A DNA stretch of 64,000 nucleotides, taken from an uncultured Polaribacter sp. GTDB taxonomy: Bacteria > Bacteroidota > Bacteroidia > Flavobacteriales > Flavobacteriaceae. The position numbers and the translations under genes are program-made. Below the pieces are notes generated by a model that worked only from the letters and a program-made list of their open reading frames with translations, did not search any database and was not told where the DNA came from. Of the stretch, positions 27,404 to 36,536 are shown in pieces; position 1 is the stretch's first letter, and the number at the start of each line of letters is the position of its first letter. The DNA is taken from NCBI RefSeq assembly GCF_947495205.1, contig NZ_CANLXV010000003.1:62001-126000 (forward strand). Reading direction: 5' to 3'.

Positions 27404-29248
27404 TCACATACTTTCTACAAATTCTAAAAATACTTTTTTGTGCAATTCTAAATCTAATTTTGCAGAAAGAGATGTTCTTACAATATAATCTTTATCACCT
27501 TCTTTAGTAGTACCTTGTGTAGATGTTGCAGGTATGGTCCAATAACAACCTTTCAATTGGCCATAACTCACACAAAATTTACTTTCATCTGGAATTCTAG
27601 AAATCATTAAATTGATTAATTTCAAATTTAACGCTCTTTTATAGGTTTCTTTTTCTGCTGCAGAATTTCCTTTTGTAGGTAAATCTAAAGAAAAAACAGA
27701 AGGCATAAAGCCTTGTTTTGCCAGTTCTTCTGAAACAAAATTAATTTTAGCTTTGGGTAAAACGGCTTTAATATAATTTACAAAATCTCTTGTGTTTAGA
27801 TAAGCATCTGCAATACGTTTGTTCATAGAAGGCAATTGCGCAGCTAAGACCTCATATTGAAATGCAGTTGCTTCATTATTACAAATGGCTAAATGTTTGG
27901 CTATATTTTGCATTAAATAAGAAGCATTTTCATTAGAAACACAATAACCAGCAGTACATTTTCCACCACTAGGAAACTTAGAGCCACTTGCATAAGCAAT
28001 GGTTTTTACAGTAGATAATATTTTATTTTCACCTAAAAATAAGTAATTAGGACAAAAAGTTTGGTCTAAAATAAATACAGTACCAATTGCTTTAGCACCT
28101 GTTTTTGTAACTCTTTCTTTCGCTAAAACAGCTTTTAAATCTTCTAAATTTGGTACTTCAACCCTTGGGTTTGTAGGAATTTCTGCAATAATATAAGCTA
28201 TGGCGTCTTCGTTTGCAATTTTATCTAAAACAGTTTCAAGACTGTTTACCATATCATTTTCACCATCTACAGGTAAATCTACAATGGCAACATTGTTAAT
28301 ACAGGCAGCCACACGTCTTGCTTGGTCATTTGTGCCACCATAGCAATTGGGCGGCACAACAAATTTTATAGCTTTTTTAGGATGTTTTTGTTGCGCATCA
28401 GCAACTAAACCCATCATAATTGCATATTGCATAGATAAACCACTAGAAGCTACTAATGGTTTTGTGGTAGTTCCTGTAATTTGTTGTAATAAATTATTTA
28501 CACTTTTTTTATTTTGTTCAAACGCGTCTGTATCCAGTTTATTTTTAACACCAGAAACCAAATTTTGTAAGGCTAGTAAACAATTTTCTGGTGTTATAGC
28601 AATAGATTCTCTTCTTCGTACATGCTGAATTGCTGCAACGTATTTTGTGTTCTTTGTTTCATTGATCAATAAAACACTGCCCAATGTAGTGTTGGTATTT
28701 ACGTAAAAATCGATATTGTTGGTTAACTTAAAATTGGTAATATGCTCTTTTTCTTGAATAAAAATAGTACTTCCATTAAAAGCAGGTATAGCTTCACCTT
28801 GTTTAACTTTTACAATTTCAAAATTAAAATTGTAAACAGTTTTTAAAGTTTTTTCATCAAAATTGGCTGGTAATGCAGTGGTGTAAAGAATTCTAGTTTT
28901 TGTATTTGATAGTAGGTTTTCTCTTAAAATGGCCAAAATTGGCATTGTTTTAGAGTCAAAAGCAATTACATTTTCATTGGGTAATTGTTGTGTTTTGGCA
29001 ACAAACCATTCCAAAACACAAGAAAGGGGATGGCCTAATCTTATATAATCATAAGCCGTTGGCAAATTAGCTAAGGCTTTTGTGTTTGTACTATTGTTTT
29101 CAAACAAAGAATTGAAACCTTCTAAAAAAGCTGTTTTGGCCAATTTTTCATTGTAAATATCCAAACGATGCGTGGTAAGTTTTAGCCAATCTTCTGGTAT
29201 GTTTTTTAATACATTTGTTATAAAATCTATGGTTTGTTGAATTGGCAT
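27404..29248 (-). CDS. PLP-dependent Cys/Met metabolism-type enzyme with long N-terminal region
   Basis: 614 residues, about 200 longer than ordinary cystathionine gamma-synthase-type enzymes. The fold-type I core lies in the C-terminal part: FVVPPNCYGGTND, then AIAYIIAEIPTNPRVEVPN, then GTVFILDQTFC (the aspartate that pairs with the PLP ring) and ASGSKFPSGGKCTAGY with the likely Schiff-base Lys424. The first 230 or so residues have no motif I recognise. It is likely a carbon-sulfur lyase or transferase acting on sulfur amino acids, but the exact reaction is unclear. Monocistronic. Confidence 0.82.
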   Translation of the reverse strand: MPIQQTIDFITNVLKNIPEDWLKLTTHRLDIYNEKLAKTAFLEGFNSLFENNSTNTKALANLPTAYDYIRLGHPLSCVLEWFVAKTQQLPNENVIAFDSKTMPILAILRENLLSNTKTRILYTTALPANFDEKTLKTVYNFNFEIVKVKQGEAIPAFNGSTIFIQEKEHITNFKLTNNIDFYVNTNTTLGSVLLINETKNTKYVAAIQHVRRRESIAITPENCLLALQNLVSGVKNKLDTDAFEQNKKSVNNLLQQITGTTTKPLVASSGLSMQYAIMMGLVADAQQKHPKKAIKFVVPPNCYGGTNDQARRVAACINNVAIVDLPVDGENDMVNSLETVLDKIANEDAIAYIIAEIPTNPRVEVPNLEDLKAVLAKERVTKTGAKAIGTVFILDQTFCPNYLFLGENKILSTVKTIAYASGSKFPSGGKCTAGYCVSNENASYLMQNIAKHLAICNNEATAFQYEVLAAQLPSMNKRIADAYLNTRDFVNYIKAVLPKAKINFVSEELAKQGFMPSVFSLDLPTKGNSAAEKETYKRALNLKLINLMISRIPDESKFCVSYGQLKGCYWTIPATSTQGTTKEGDKDYIVRTSLSAKLDLELHKKVFLEFVESM

Positions 29249-29270
29249 TTCAGTTCGTTTTTTATCAAAT

Positions 29271-29278
29271 CAAAGATA
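29271..29278 (-). promoter_or_regulatory. Candidate -7 box for the PLP enzyme gene
   Basis: On the minus strand this reads TATCTTTG, matching TAnnTTTG, 22 bp before the ATG at 29248. No -33 TTG is visible at the right spacing. Confidence 0.4.
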
Positions 29279-29316
29279 TAATAATTCCCTTTTTTTTCTG
29301 AAGTATTAAAGGCTAA

Positions 29317-29778
29317 TTATTTACTAATAACTTTATCTGTTATGGTGTTTAAAGCATTGCTAATCTTTTCTAAAACAGCATCATTTCCTTGTATATTGTG
29401 TCTTTCTTTTAAGTATAAAGGACTGTTATATGCAATTTTAGTTGCATTATCACTACCTAAATATACTATTATTTTTTGAGGTAAATCTAGGCCAATTGTT
29501 TGGTTTTCTTGCATTAAAGGAGTTCCTAATTTGGGATTTCCAAATAGTATAATTCGCGTGTCATTCAATTTTAAATCTACAGAAGCTGCGTTATTGCTAT
29601 GATTTAATTGTAGTAGTATTTTTAAATTTGGATTGTTTTCTAAAATTGTTTTTAATTTTGTGTAGGTAGTTTCTACATTAAAAGGGCTGGTTTTAATAAT
29701 AAGTCCGTTGTTCATCTTTTTAGTATTACATGATATTAAAATAAGGCTGTATAAAATAATCCATTTGATAGATTTCAT
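29317..29778 (-). CDS. DUF302 family lipoprotein
   Basis: 153 residues. A short signal peptide ends in a lipobox (LILIS-C17), so the mature protein should be lipid-anchored. The rest is a DUF302 domain: an N-terminal strand-helix (TSPFNVETTYTKLKTIL), RIILFGNPKLGTPLMQ and a DLPQKIIVYL strand. DUF302 proteins are small alpha/beta domains of unknown function, some linked to envelope stress. Monocistronic, with a long gap upstream. Confidence 0.86.
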   Translation of the reverse strand: MKSIKWIILYSLILISCNTKKMNNGLIIKTSPFNVETTYTKLKTILENNPNLKILLQLNHSNNAASVDLKLNDTRIILFGNPKLGTPLMQENQTIGLDLPQKIIVYLGSDNATKIAYNSPLYLKERHNIQGNDAVLEKISNALNTITDKVISK

Positions 29779-30326
29779 TGTGATATGGTTTTTATTTTTG
29801 GGTTTGACGCTTTTTTAGCTATTCAATTACATTATTAAGCTTGTTATTTTAGTTCCTTAAAAACAAAGCCAATTTACTTTTTTTCTACAAGCTTTTATTT
29901 TTCTAAAGTAAAACTTTTTGGTTTGGTGTTCTTATTTTACTTGTTTTAATTAAAATTATTTGGCTTGTAAACTTGTTAGACCTAAAGTTTTTATTGATTT
30001 ACTTTTGCAAAATCATCATTTTCAAAGTGATTTTTTACCATATTTTTCGATTTTCAACAATAAGTTTAAATGGATGTATTTTTGTTGTTTTGTAGCAGTT
30101 TAGATTGAATAATGTGTTTTAAAAACGATAAGCCCTAGATTTTAAAACAATTGAATCATCTTAAAAACAAAAAGGGAAACGCTTCAAAATAACTACTATA
30201 CATATTGAATTAGCAACAAAATCGAATCTAAACTTTATAAAGTTGAATAATAGAATTATTTCTAAAAATAAAATGAATTACAGAAGCAAATGGTATTATA
30301 ATCTATAAATTTGTAATCAATTAAAA
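29779..30326. other. 548-bp non-coding gap upstream of gph
   Basis: AT-rich sequence without a plausible gene. No strong hairpin or tandem repeat. Only a -7 box at its right end could be assigned. It could hold a decayed gene or an unrecognised RNA. Confidence 0.6.
30306..30313 (+). promoter_or_regulatory. Candidate -7 box for gph
   Basis: TAAATTTG matches TAnnTTTG and ends 13 bp before the first ATG (25 bp before the second), which would give a very short leader. Confidence 0.35.
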
Positions 30327-31004
30327 ATGCAAAAGAATATGTTTAAAGGAGTAATTTTTGATTTAGATGGCACGCTTGTAAACTCTTTAGGAGATATTAC
30401 TAATGCCATAAATACAGTGTTAAAAACACACAATTTTCCAACACTTACCGTTCAAGAATGTCAAAGTTTTATTGGTCATGGTGTTAAAGATTTGGTGGTA
30501 AAAGCTTTACCTAAAGATCACAGGAGTGATGAATGGATTAACCGTTGTTTTCATGAAATGTTGGCGGTTTACAGAGACAATTGCACAATAAAAACAGAAT
30601 TGTACCCTGGTATTAGTAATTTGTTGGATGAGTTAACAGCGCGTAAACTAAAGTTAGCCGTATTTTCTAATAAAGCAGATGAACTTACTAAAAAGGTTGT
30701 AAAAGCAGTGTGTTCTAAATGGAATTTTGAAGTTGTAGAAGGTTTAAAAATAGAAGCGCTAAAAAAACCAAATCCTACTGTTGCCATAGAAATTAGTAAA
30801 AAGTTAAACATACCTGCAGAACAACTTATTTTTGTTGGAGATACAGATGTAGATATAATTACAGCTAAAAAATCAAATATGTATCCCGTTGGCGTAGTTT
30901 GGGGCTACAGAACTAAAGAAGAATTAGTTTTAAGCGGAGCAAAGTATATGTTAGAAAACCCGCTAGATTTAATTCAGCTTTTAGAAAGCAACAAAGCTTC
31001 ATAA
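30327..31004 (+). CDS. gph: HAD-superfamily phosphatase, phosphoglycolate phosphatase-like
   Basis: 225 residues from ATG 30327; ATG 30339 would remove four residues and may be the true start (MFKGVIFDLDGTL). Motif I is DLDGT with the nucleophile Asp, motif II is VFSNKA, motif III Lys lies in the KKPNP segment, and motif IV is FVGDTDVDI. The helical cap and order match Gph, which removes phosphate from 2-phosphoglycolate. Related HAD enzymes act on other small phosphates, so the substrate is inferred. It stands alone between two long gaps. Confidence 0.88.
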   Translation: MQKNMFKGVIFDLDGTLVNSLGDITNAINTVLKTHNFPTLTVQECQSFIGHGVKDLVVKALPKDHRSDEWINRCFHEMLAVYRDNCTIKTELYPGISNLLDELTARKLKLAVFSNKADELTKKVVKAVCSKWNFEVVEGLKIEALKKPNPTVAIEISKKLNIPAEQLIFVGDTDVDIITAKKSNMYPVGVVWGYRTKEELVLSGAKYMLENPLDLIQLLESNKAS

Positions 31005-31325
31005 TTATTTGTATTTTTTTAGCAAAAACTAGTGTATTTTTTAAATATCATTTTAAAGTGATGTTTTCTTTGCGTTATTATTACATTTTATAAGAATGTG
31101 TACTATTTTAGTTTTAATGAAATTATGATCTTAATAAAAGAAAAATTAATTTTCTAAAAAGTATAGACGTCATATTTTAAAACAATTTAAATTATTGATA
31201 AACAGTATTATAAAGTTAAATTTAACCGTTAGAAATAATACTTGAACCCTGATTTTTATAGTTTAAACTCAATAAATCCTTATTTTTGAAGTTAGAATAT
31301 AATTTCAAGAAAAAAAGCAAAAAAA
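31005..31325. other. 321-bp leader region upstream of leuC
   Basis: No gene of normal size. It holds a 10-codon ORF at 31096-31128 rich in Leu/Ile/Val and a TATTTTTG -7-like box at 31281-31288, 37 bp before leuC. No clear rho-independent terminator, so attenuation is not proven. Confidence 0.5.
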
Positions 31326-32723
31326 ATGGCAAATACATTATTTGACAAAGTATGGGATTCACACGTTGTACGTAAAGTTAAAGACGGACCAGATGTGTTT
31401 TTTATAGATCGTCATTTTATCCATGAAGTTACAAGTCCTGTAGCTTTTTTAGGATTAGAAAGTAGAGGAAACAGTGTTGTATATCCTGCAAAAACTTTTG
31501 CAACTGCAGATCATAATACACCAACAATAAATCAGCATTTACCAGTAGCAGACGCTTTGTCTGCAAATCAATTAGATGCTTTAGAAAAAAATGCAGCAAA
31601 ACACGGTATTTCTCACTGGGGTTTAGGTGATGAAAATAACGGAATTGTGCATGTTGTAGGTCCAGAAAACGGAATTACGTTACCAGGAGCTACCATTGTT
31701 TGTGGAGATTCTCATACATCAACTCACGGAGCTTTTGGTGCTATTGCTTTTGGTATTGGTACTTCTGAAGTAGAAATGGTGTTGTCTACACAATGTATAA
31801 TGCAACCAAAACCAAAATCGATGCGTATTAACGTAAACGGTAAATTAGGTTTAGGTGTTACTCCTAAAGATGTTGCTTTATATATAATTTCTAAGCAAAC
31901 CACTTCTGGCGCAACAGGTTATTTTGTTGAATATGCTGGTGATGTTTTTGAAAACATGTCTATGGAAGGACGAATGACTGTTTGTAACTTATCCATAGAA
32001 ATGGGTGCCAGAGGAGGAATGATTGCTCCAGATGAAAAAACATTTGAATATTTAAAAGGACGTTCTCAAACGCCAAAAGGAGCAGATTGGGACAAAGCCA
32101 TGAAATATTGGGAAACTTTATATTCTGAAGACGATGCAAAATTTGATGTAGAATTTAATTATGATGCAGCAGATATTGAACCAATGATTACTTATGGTAC
32201 AAACCCAGGAATGGGAATGGGTGTTACAAAATCTATTCCAAATGCAGAAAATGTAGAAGGTGGTGTAGAAACGTACAAAAAATCTCTAGGATATATGTCT
32301 TTTAGTGAAGGCGATGCTATGATTGGTAAAGAAATAGACTTTGTGTTTTTAGGTTCTTGTACTAATGGTAGAATAGAAGATTTTAGAGCATTTTGTTCTA
32401 TTGTAGAAGGACGTAAAAAAGCAGATAATGTTACAGCTTGGTTGGTACCAGGTTCGCATAAAGTTGTAGATCAAATAAAAGCAGAAGGTTTAGATAAAAT
32501 TATAGACGAGGCAGGTTTTGTATTAAGAGAACCAGGTTGTTCTGCATGTTTGGCAATGAATGATGATAAAATTCCATCAGGGAAATTATCTGTTTCTACT
32601 TCAAATAGAAATTTTGAAGGAAGACAAGGACCAGGATCTAGAACATTATTAGCATCTCCATTAGTAGCAGCAGCATCTGCAGTTGAGGGAGTTGTTACAG
32701 ATCCAAGAACGCTTCTTGTTTAG
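31326..32723 (+). CDS. leuC: 3-isopropylmalate dehydratase large subunit
   Basis: Isomerises 2-isopropylmalate to 3-isopropylmalate in leucine synthesis, with LeuD. 465 residues, standard length. Aconitase-fold landmarks: [20 protein letters not shown], the [4Fe-4S] ligands Cys in [12 protein letters not shown] and the C-x-x-C of [10 protein letters not shown], and the substrate-loop segment [11 protein letters not shown]. It heads the leuC-leuD-leuA-leuB operon. The 117-bp gap to leuD holds a hairpin repeat. Confidence 0.98.
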   Translation: MANTLFDKVWDSHVVRKVKDGPDVFFIDRHFIHEVTSPVAFLGLESRGNSVVYPAKTFATADHNTPTINQHLPVADALSANQLDALEKNAAKHGISHWGLGDENNGIVHVVGPENGITLPGATIVCGDSHTSTHGAFGAIAFGIGTSEVEMVLSTQCIMQPKPKSMRINVNGKLGLGVTPKDVALYIISKQTTSGATGYFVEYAGDVFENMSMEGRMTVCNLSIEMGARGGMIAPDEKTFEYLKGRSQTPKGADWDKAMKYWETLYSEDDAKFDVEFNYDAADIEPMITYGTNPGMGMGVTKSIPNAENVEGGVETYKKSLGYMSFSEGDAMIGKEIDFVFLGSCTNGRIEDFRAFCSIVEGRKKADNVTAWLVPGSHKVVDQIKAEGLDKIIDEAGFVLREPGCSACLAMNDDKIPSGKLSVSTSNRNFEGRQGPGSRTLLASPLVAAASAVEGVVTDPRTLLV

Positions 32724-32740
32724 TTTGCAGTTCCAAGTAA

Positions 32741-32821
32741 GCAGTATTCAGTCAAAAACTGATCTTCTGTTTATTTAATAATATTTACAATAAATAAAAT
32801 TACTGCCAACTGAATACTGGC
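32741..32821. repeat. CAGTATTCAGT-family hairpin, copy 2
   Basis: GCAGTATTCA (32741-32750) faces TGAATACTGGC (32811-32821), with one bulged base. It contains the same ACTGCCAACTGAATACTG words as the hairpin at 12908-12956. It sits inside the leu operon between leuC and leuD. Confidence 0.7.
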
Positions 32822-32840
32822 AGAACGAATACTTAAAAAC

Positions 32841-33440
32841 ATGGCTTACGATAAATTTAATGTACTAACAAGTACAGCATATCCATTACCAACAGAAAAT
32901 GTAGATACAGATCAAATTATTCCTGCGCGTTTTTTAAAAGCTACAGAGCGTAAAGATTTTGATATCAATTTTTTTAGAGATTGGAGATTTGAACAAGATG
33001 GAACACCAAAACCAGATTTTCCATTGAATAAAGAAATATATGCAGGTTCTAAAATTTTAGTAGGAGGTAGAAACTTTGGTTCTGGTTCTTCTAGAGAGCA
33101 TGCAGCTTGGTCTGTGTATGATTTTGGTTTGCGTTGTGTAATTTCTTCTGCATTTGCAGATATTTTTAAAAACAACTGTTTAAATGTTGGGGTTTTACCT
33201 GTACAAGTTTCTCCAGAATTTGCAGATACTTTGTTTGATGCTATTATGGCAGATCCAAAAACAGAAATTAAAGTAGATTTACCTAACCAAACCGTTACTT
33301 TAGTAGCAACTGGTCAATCAGAATCTTTTGATATCAATAGCTATAAAAAAGACAATATGTTAAATGGTTTTGATGATATTGATTATTTAAAAAATATCGA
33401 AAATGAAATTTCTGCATTTGCAGAAACAAGACCGTTTTAA
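32841..33440 (+). CDS. leuD: 3-isopropylmalate dehydratase small subunit
   Basis: 199 residues, typical. The swivel-domain motifs are present: ENVDTDQIIPARFLK near the start, GGRNFGSGSSREHAAW (the substrate-binding GSSRE loop), and FADIFKNNCLNVGVLPV. It works as a heterodimer with LeuC from the preceding gene. A 273-bp gap with an inverted repeat separates it from leuA. Confidence 0.98.
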   Translation: MAYDKFNVLTSTAYPLPTENVDTDQIIPARFLKATERKDFDINFFRDWRFEQDGTPKPDFPLNKEIYAGSKILVGGRNFGSGSSREHAAWSVYDFGLRCVISSAFADIFKNNCLNVGVLPVQVSPEFADTLFDAIMADPKTEIKVDLPNQTVTLVATGQSESFDINSYKKDNMLNGFDDIDYLKNIENEISAFAETRPF

Positions 33441-33450
33441 AGAAAATAAT

Positions 33451-33526
33451 CTTTTACAAACTCAAAGAAACATACAGTTTACTAATGATAAGCTTACTTA
33501 AAAATGTTGCACTGAGTTTGTAAAAG
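33451..33526. repeat. 14-bp inverted repeat between leuD and leuA
   Basis: CTTTTACAAACTCA (33451-33464) pairs perfectly with TGAGTTTGTAAAAG (33513-33526) over 48 bases. The arm resembles a degenerate form of the CACTGAG(C/T)TTGT(C/A)(G/A)AAGTG palindrome common in many bacteria (from memory). A 12-codon Leu-rich ORF (33485-33523) runs into the right arm. Confidence 0.7.
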
Positions 33527-33713
33527 TGATTTAAGTTGAAACTGTTATTTCTGTAGAAGTAGGAATCGGATAAAAATTGTACAAGATTTGTTATTTCATT
33601 CAAAACAAGAAATCACATAAAGTTGCATCATTTTTAAAACCAATATTATAAGATTTCTCTTAAAGTCTAAATGACAGAGTTCTCTTTTTTGTTCTTTTGA
33701 TAAATAAAAAATA

Positions 33714-35234
33714 ATGGCCAAAAGAAAAATAGAAATAATGGATACGACACTGCGTGATGGCGAACAAACATCAGGAGTGTCGTTTTCAGTTTCCGAAAAA
33801 CTAACAATTGCTAAACTATTGTTAGAAGAATTAAAAGTAGATCGTTTAGAAATCGCCTCTGCTCGTGTTTCTGATGGTGAATTAGAAGCAGTAAAAAAGA
33901 TTACTGCTTGGGCAACTACTGCTCAATTTTTAGAAAAAATAGAAGTGTTAACCTTTGTTGATGGCGGAAAATCTATAGATTGGCTGTTAACTTCTGGTGC
34001 TAAAGTACAGAATTTATTAACCAAAGGTTCTTTAAATCACTTAACCCATCAACTTAAAAAAACACCCAAACAACATTTTGCAGATATCAAAGCAAACATT
34101 GCTTTAGCCGCAAAAAACGGCATTAAAACTAATGTTTATTTAGAAGATTGGTCTAACGGAATGCGAGATTCTAAGGCTTATGTTTTTGAATATTTAGATT
34201 TTTTGGTTACCCAAGATATTGAGCGTATTTTATTACCAGATACTTTAGGTGTGTTAACACACACAGAAACGTATAATTATATTACAGAAGTTCGAGAAAA
34301 ATACCCAAATGTACATATCGATTTTCATGGTCATAATGATTATGATTTGGGTGTTGCCAATGTTCTGGAAGCTGTAAAAGGAGGTGCAGATGGTTTGCAT
34401 TTAACCATAAACGGTATGGGAGAACGTGCAGGAAATGCACCAATGGCAAGTGTTATTGCTGTTATTAATGATTTTTTAAAGGAAGTTGAAGTAAATGTTA
34501 ACGAAACTGCTTTAAATAAAGTAAGTAAGTTGGTAGAAACGTTTTCAGGATTTAGAATACCTGTAAATAAACCGGTTGTGGGTGCTAATGTTTTTACACA
34601 AACAGCAGGAATCCATGCAGATGGAGACAATAAAAAGAATCTTTATTTTAATGATTTAATGCCAGAGCGTTTTGGCAGAAAACGAAAATATGCTTTAGGA
34701 AAAACTTCTGGAAAAGCTAATATTCAAAAGAATTTACAAGATTTGGGCTTAAGCTTAAATGATGAAGATTTAAAGAAAGTTACCAAAAGAATTATAGAAT
34801 TAGGAGATAAAAAAGAAGTGGTTTCTCAAGACGATTTACCTTATATAATTTCTGATGTTTTAGATTCTGATACCATAGAAAAACGTGTGGTTGTAGAAAA
34901 CTATGTTTTAGGCCATGCAAGAGGTATGAAACCGTCTACAACTTTACAATTAAGGGTAGAAGGTGTGCAATATGAAGCACATGCACAAGGAGACGGACAA
35001 TTTGATGCATTTATGAATGCATTGCGTAAATTGTACAAAACGCATAGCAAAAAAGACTTACCAGATTTAATAGATTATGGAGTTAGAATTCCTCCTGGTA
35101 GTCACTCAGATGCTTTATGTGAAACCATTATTACTTGGAAAAGAAACGAAAAAGAATTTATAACACGTGGTTTAGATTCAGATCAAACAGTATCTGCTAT
35201 TAAAGCCACAGAAAAAATGTTGAATATAATTTAA
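33714..35234 (+). CDS. leuA: 2-isopropylmalate synthase-type enzyme (LeuA-like)
   Basis: 506 residues, with the HMGL-like TIM barrel first (MDTTLRDGEQT with the metal-binding Asp; DFHGHNDYDLGVAN with the metal-binding His pair; GMGERAGNAP) and a LeuA-type allosteric domain last (about 370-506). It should condense acetyl-CoA with 2-oxoisovalerate, the first committed step to leucine. The position inside a leuC-D-A-B operon supports this. The sequence belongs to the subgroup often annotated only as 'isopropylmalate synthase regulatory domain protein', which also contains citramalate synthases, so the substrate is not beyond doubt. Confidence 0.9.
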   Translation: MAKRKIEIMDTTLRDGEQTSGVSFSVSEKLTIAKLLLEELKVDRLEIASARVSDGELEAVKKITAWATTAQFLEKIEVLTFVDGGKSIDWLLTSGAKVQNLLTKGSLNHLTHQLKKTPKQHFADIKANIALAAKNGIKTNVYLEDWSNGMRDSKAYVFEYLDFLVTQDIERILLPDTLGVLTHTETYNYITEVREKYPNVHIDFHGHNDYDLGVANVLEAVKGGADGLHLTINGMGERAGNAPMASVIAVINDFLKEVEVNVNETALNKVSKLVETFSGFRIPVNKPVVGANVFTQTAGIHADGDNKKNLYFNDLMPERFGRKRKYALGKTSGKANIQKNLQDLGLSLNDEDLKKVTKRIIELGDKKEVVSQDDLPYIISDVLDSDTIEKRVVVENYVLGHARGMKPSTTLQLRVEGVQYEAHAQGDGQFDAFMNALRKLYKTHSKKDLPDLIDYGVRIPPGSHSDALCETIITWKRNEKEFITRGLDSDQTVSAIKATEKMLNII

Positions 35235-35241
35235 AATAGCT

Positions 35242-35311
35242 GTCATTACGAAGGAAGAATAACTGAAGTAATCTTTGTTTAATTATCAGATTGCTTCTTA
35301 CCTCGCAAAGA
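35242..35311. repeat. GTCATTRCGA element, copy 1
   Basis: Begins GTCATTACGAAGGAAGAA and has inner arms GAAGTAATCT (35265-35274) and AGATTGCTTC (35288-35297). It fills most of the leuA-leuB gap. A second copy lies at 52522-52593. It matches, from memory, the GTCATTGCGAGGAACGAAGCAATC palindrome found in many bacterial genomes. Confidence 0.75.
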
Positions 35312-35328
35312 CTAAATAACAAACAAAC

Positions 35329-36384
35329 ATGAAATTAAATATCGCATTATTAGCCGGAGACGGAATTGGACCAGAAGTAATAGATCAAGCAGTAAAAGTA
35401 TCTGATGCTGTTGCAAAAAAGTTTAATCATGAAATTACTTGGAAACCAGCCTTAACAGGTGCTGCTGCCATTGATGCAGTTGGAGAACCTTACCCTGATG
35501 AAACGCATGAAATTTGTGTATCTTCAGACGCTGTATTGTTTGGTGCAATTGGGCATCCAAGATTTGATAATGATCCTTCTGCAAAAGTAAGACCAGAACA
35601 AGGTTTGCTTAAAATGCGTAAAAAATTAGGTTTATTTGCAAATGTTAGACCAACATTTACATTTCCTTCATTATTAGATAAATCACCTTTAAAAAGAGAA
35701 CGTATTGAAGGTACAGATTTGGTTTTTTTACGTGAATTAACAGGTGGAATTTACTTTGGTGAAAAAGGTAGAAGAGACGAAGGAGAAACAGCTTATGACA
35801 ATTGTGTTTACACAAGAGCAGAAGTGCAAAGAATTGCAAAAAAGGGTTTTGAATTGGCAATGACACGTGGTAAAAAATTATGTTGTGTAGACAAAGCTAA
35901 TGTTTTAGAAACTTCGAGATTATGGAGAGAAACAGTGCAGGCAATGGAAAAAGATTATCCAGAAGTTGAGGTTGCTTATGAGTTTGTAGATGCAGTGGCT
36001 ATGCGTTTGGTACAATGGCCAAATAGTTATGATGTTTTAATTACAGAAAACTTGTTTGGAGATATTTTAACAGATGAAGCTTCTGTAATTTCTGGTTCTA
36101 TGGGTTTAATGCCTAGTGCTTCTTTGGGAACAGATATTGGTTTGTTTGAGCCAATTCATGGTTCTTACCCACAAGCAACAGGTTTAAACATTGCCAACCC
36201 AATGGCTACCATTTTATCTGCAGCCATGATGTTTGAAAACTTTGGTTTACAAGAAGAAGGAAAAGCCATTAGAGATGCTGTAAACAATGCTTTAGATAAA
36301 GGTATTGTAACAGAAGATTTAGCAGATGGAGGTAAAGCTTACGGAACCAAAGAAGTAGGAGATTGGTTAGCCGAAAATATCTAG
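35329..36384 (+). CDS. leuB: 3-isopropylmalate dehydrogenase
   Basis: 351 residues. Oxidises and decarboxylates 3-isopropylmalate to 2-oxoisocaproate with NAD+. Family motifs: [27 protein letters not shown] (substrate Arg/Tyr), [30 protein letters not shown] (metal-binding Asp residues) and the nucleotide site [19 protein letters not shown]. Last gene of the leu operon, followed by a strong terminator. Nothing unusual. Confidence 0.98.
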   Translation: MKLNIALLAGDGIGPEVIDQAVKVSDAVAKKFNHEITWKPALTGAAAIDAVGEPYPDETHEICVSSDAVLFGAIGHPRFDNDPSAKVRPEQGLLKMRKKLGLFANVRPTFTFPSLLDKSPLKRERIEGTDLVFLRELTGGIYFGEKGRRDEGETAYDNCVYTRAEVQRIAKKGFELAMTRGKKLCCVDKANVLETSRLWRETVQAMEKDYPEVEVAYEFVDAVAMRLVQWPNSYDVLITENLFGDILTDEASVISGSMGLMPSASLGTDIGLFEPIHGSYPQATGLNIANPMATILSAAMMFENFGLQEEGKAIRDAVNNALDKGIVTEDLADGGKAYGTKEVGDWLAENI

Positions 36385-36405
36385 AAATAGATTTATAAAG
36401 AATTG

Positions 36406-36433
36406 AAAAGCGCTCTAAAAAGAGCGCTTTTTT
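36406..36433 (+). terminator. Rho-independent terminator of the leu operon
   Basis: Stem AAAAGCGCTCT (36406-36416) with AGAGCGCTTTT (36421-36431), loop AAAA, then a T-run; 22 bp after leuB. Confidence 0.9.
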
Positions 36434-36480
36434 AGTTTTGTAAAGCGAAAGTTAAAAATGTAGAACTGCCTTTTCAAATA

Positions 36481-36512
36481 AAAAACTCTCAAGTTTTCAC
36501 TTGAGAGTTTTT
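36481..36512 (-). terminator. Perfect 13-bp hairpin, terminator of the DUF2911 gene
   Basis: AAAAACTCTCAAG (36481-36493) pairs with CTTGAGAGTTTTT (36500-36512) over a 6-base loop. With A-run and T-run on both sides it can act in either direction; it lies 24 bp past the stop of the minus-strand gene. Confidence 0.85.
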
Positions 36513-36536
36513 CTGTTTTTTAAAAATAAAAACAAT

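Noticed and set aside
29779..30326. tRNA or other RNA gene in the gap before gph
   Set aside because: No cloverleaf, CCA end or strong stem was found by eye; composition is ordinary AT-rich spacer.
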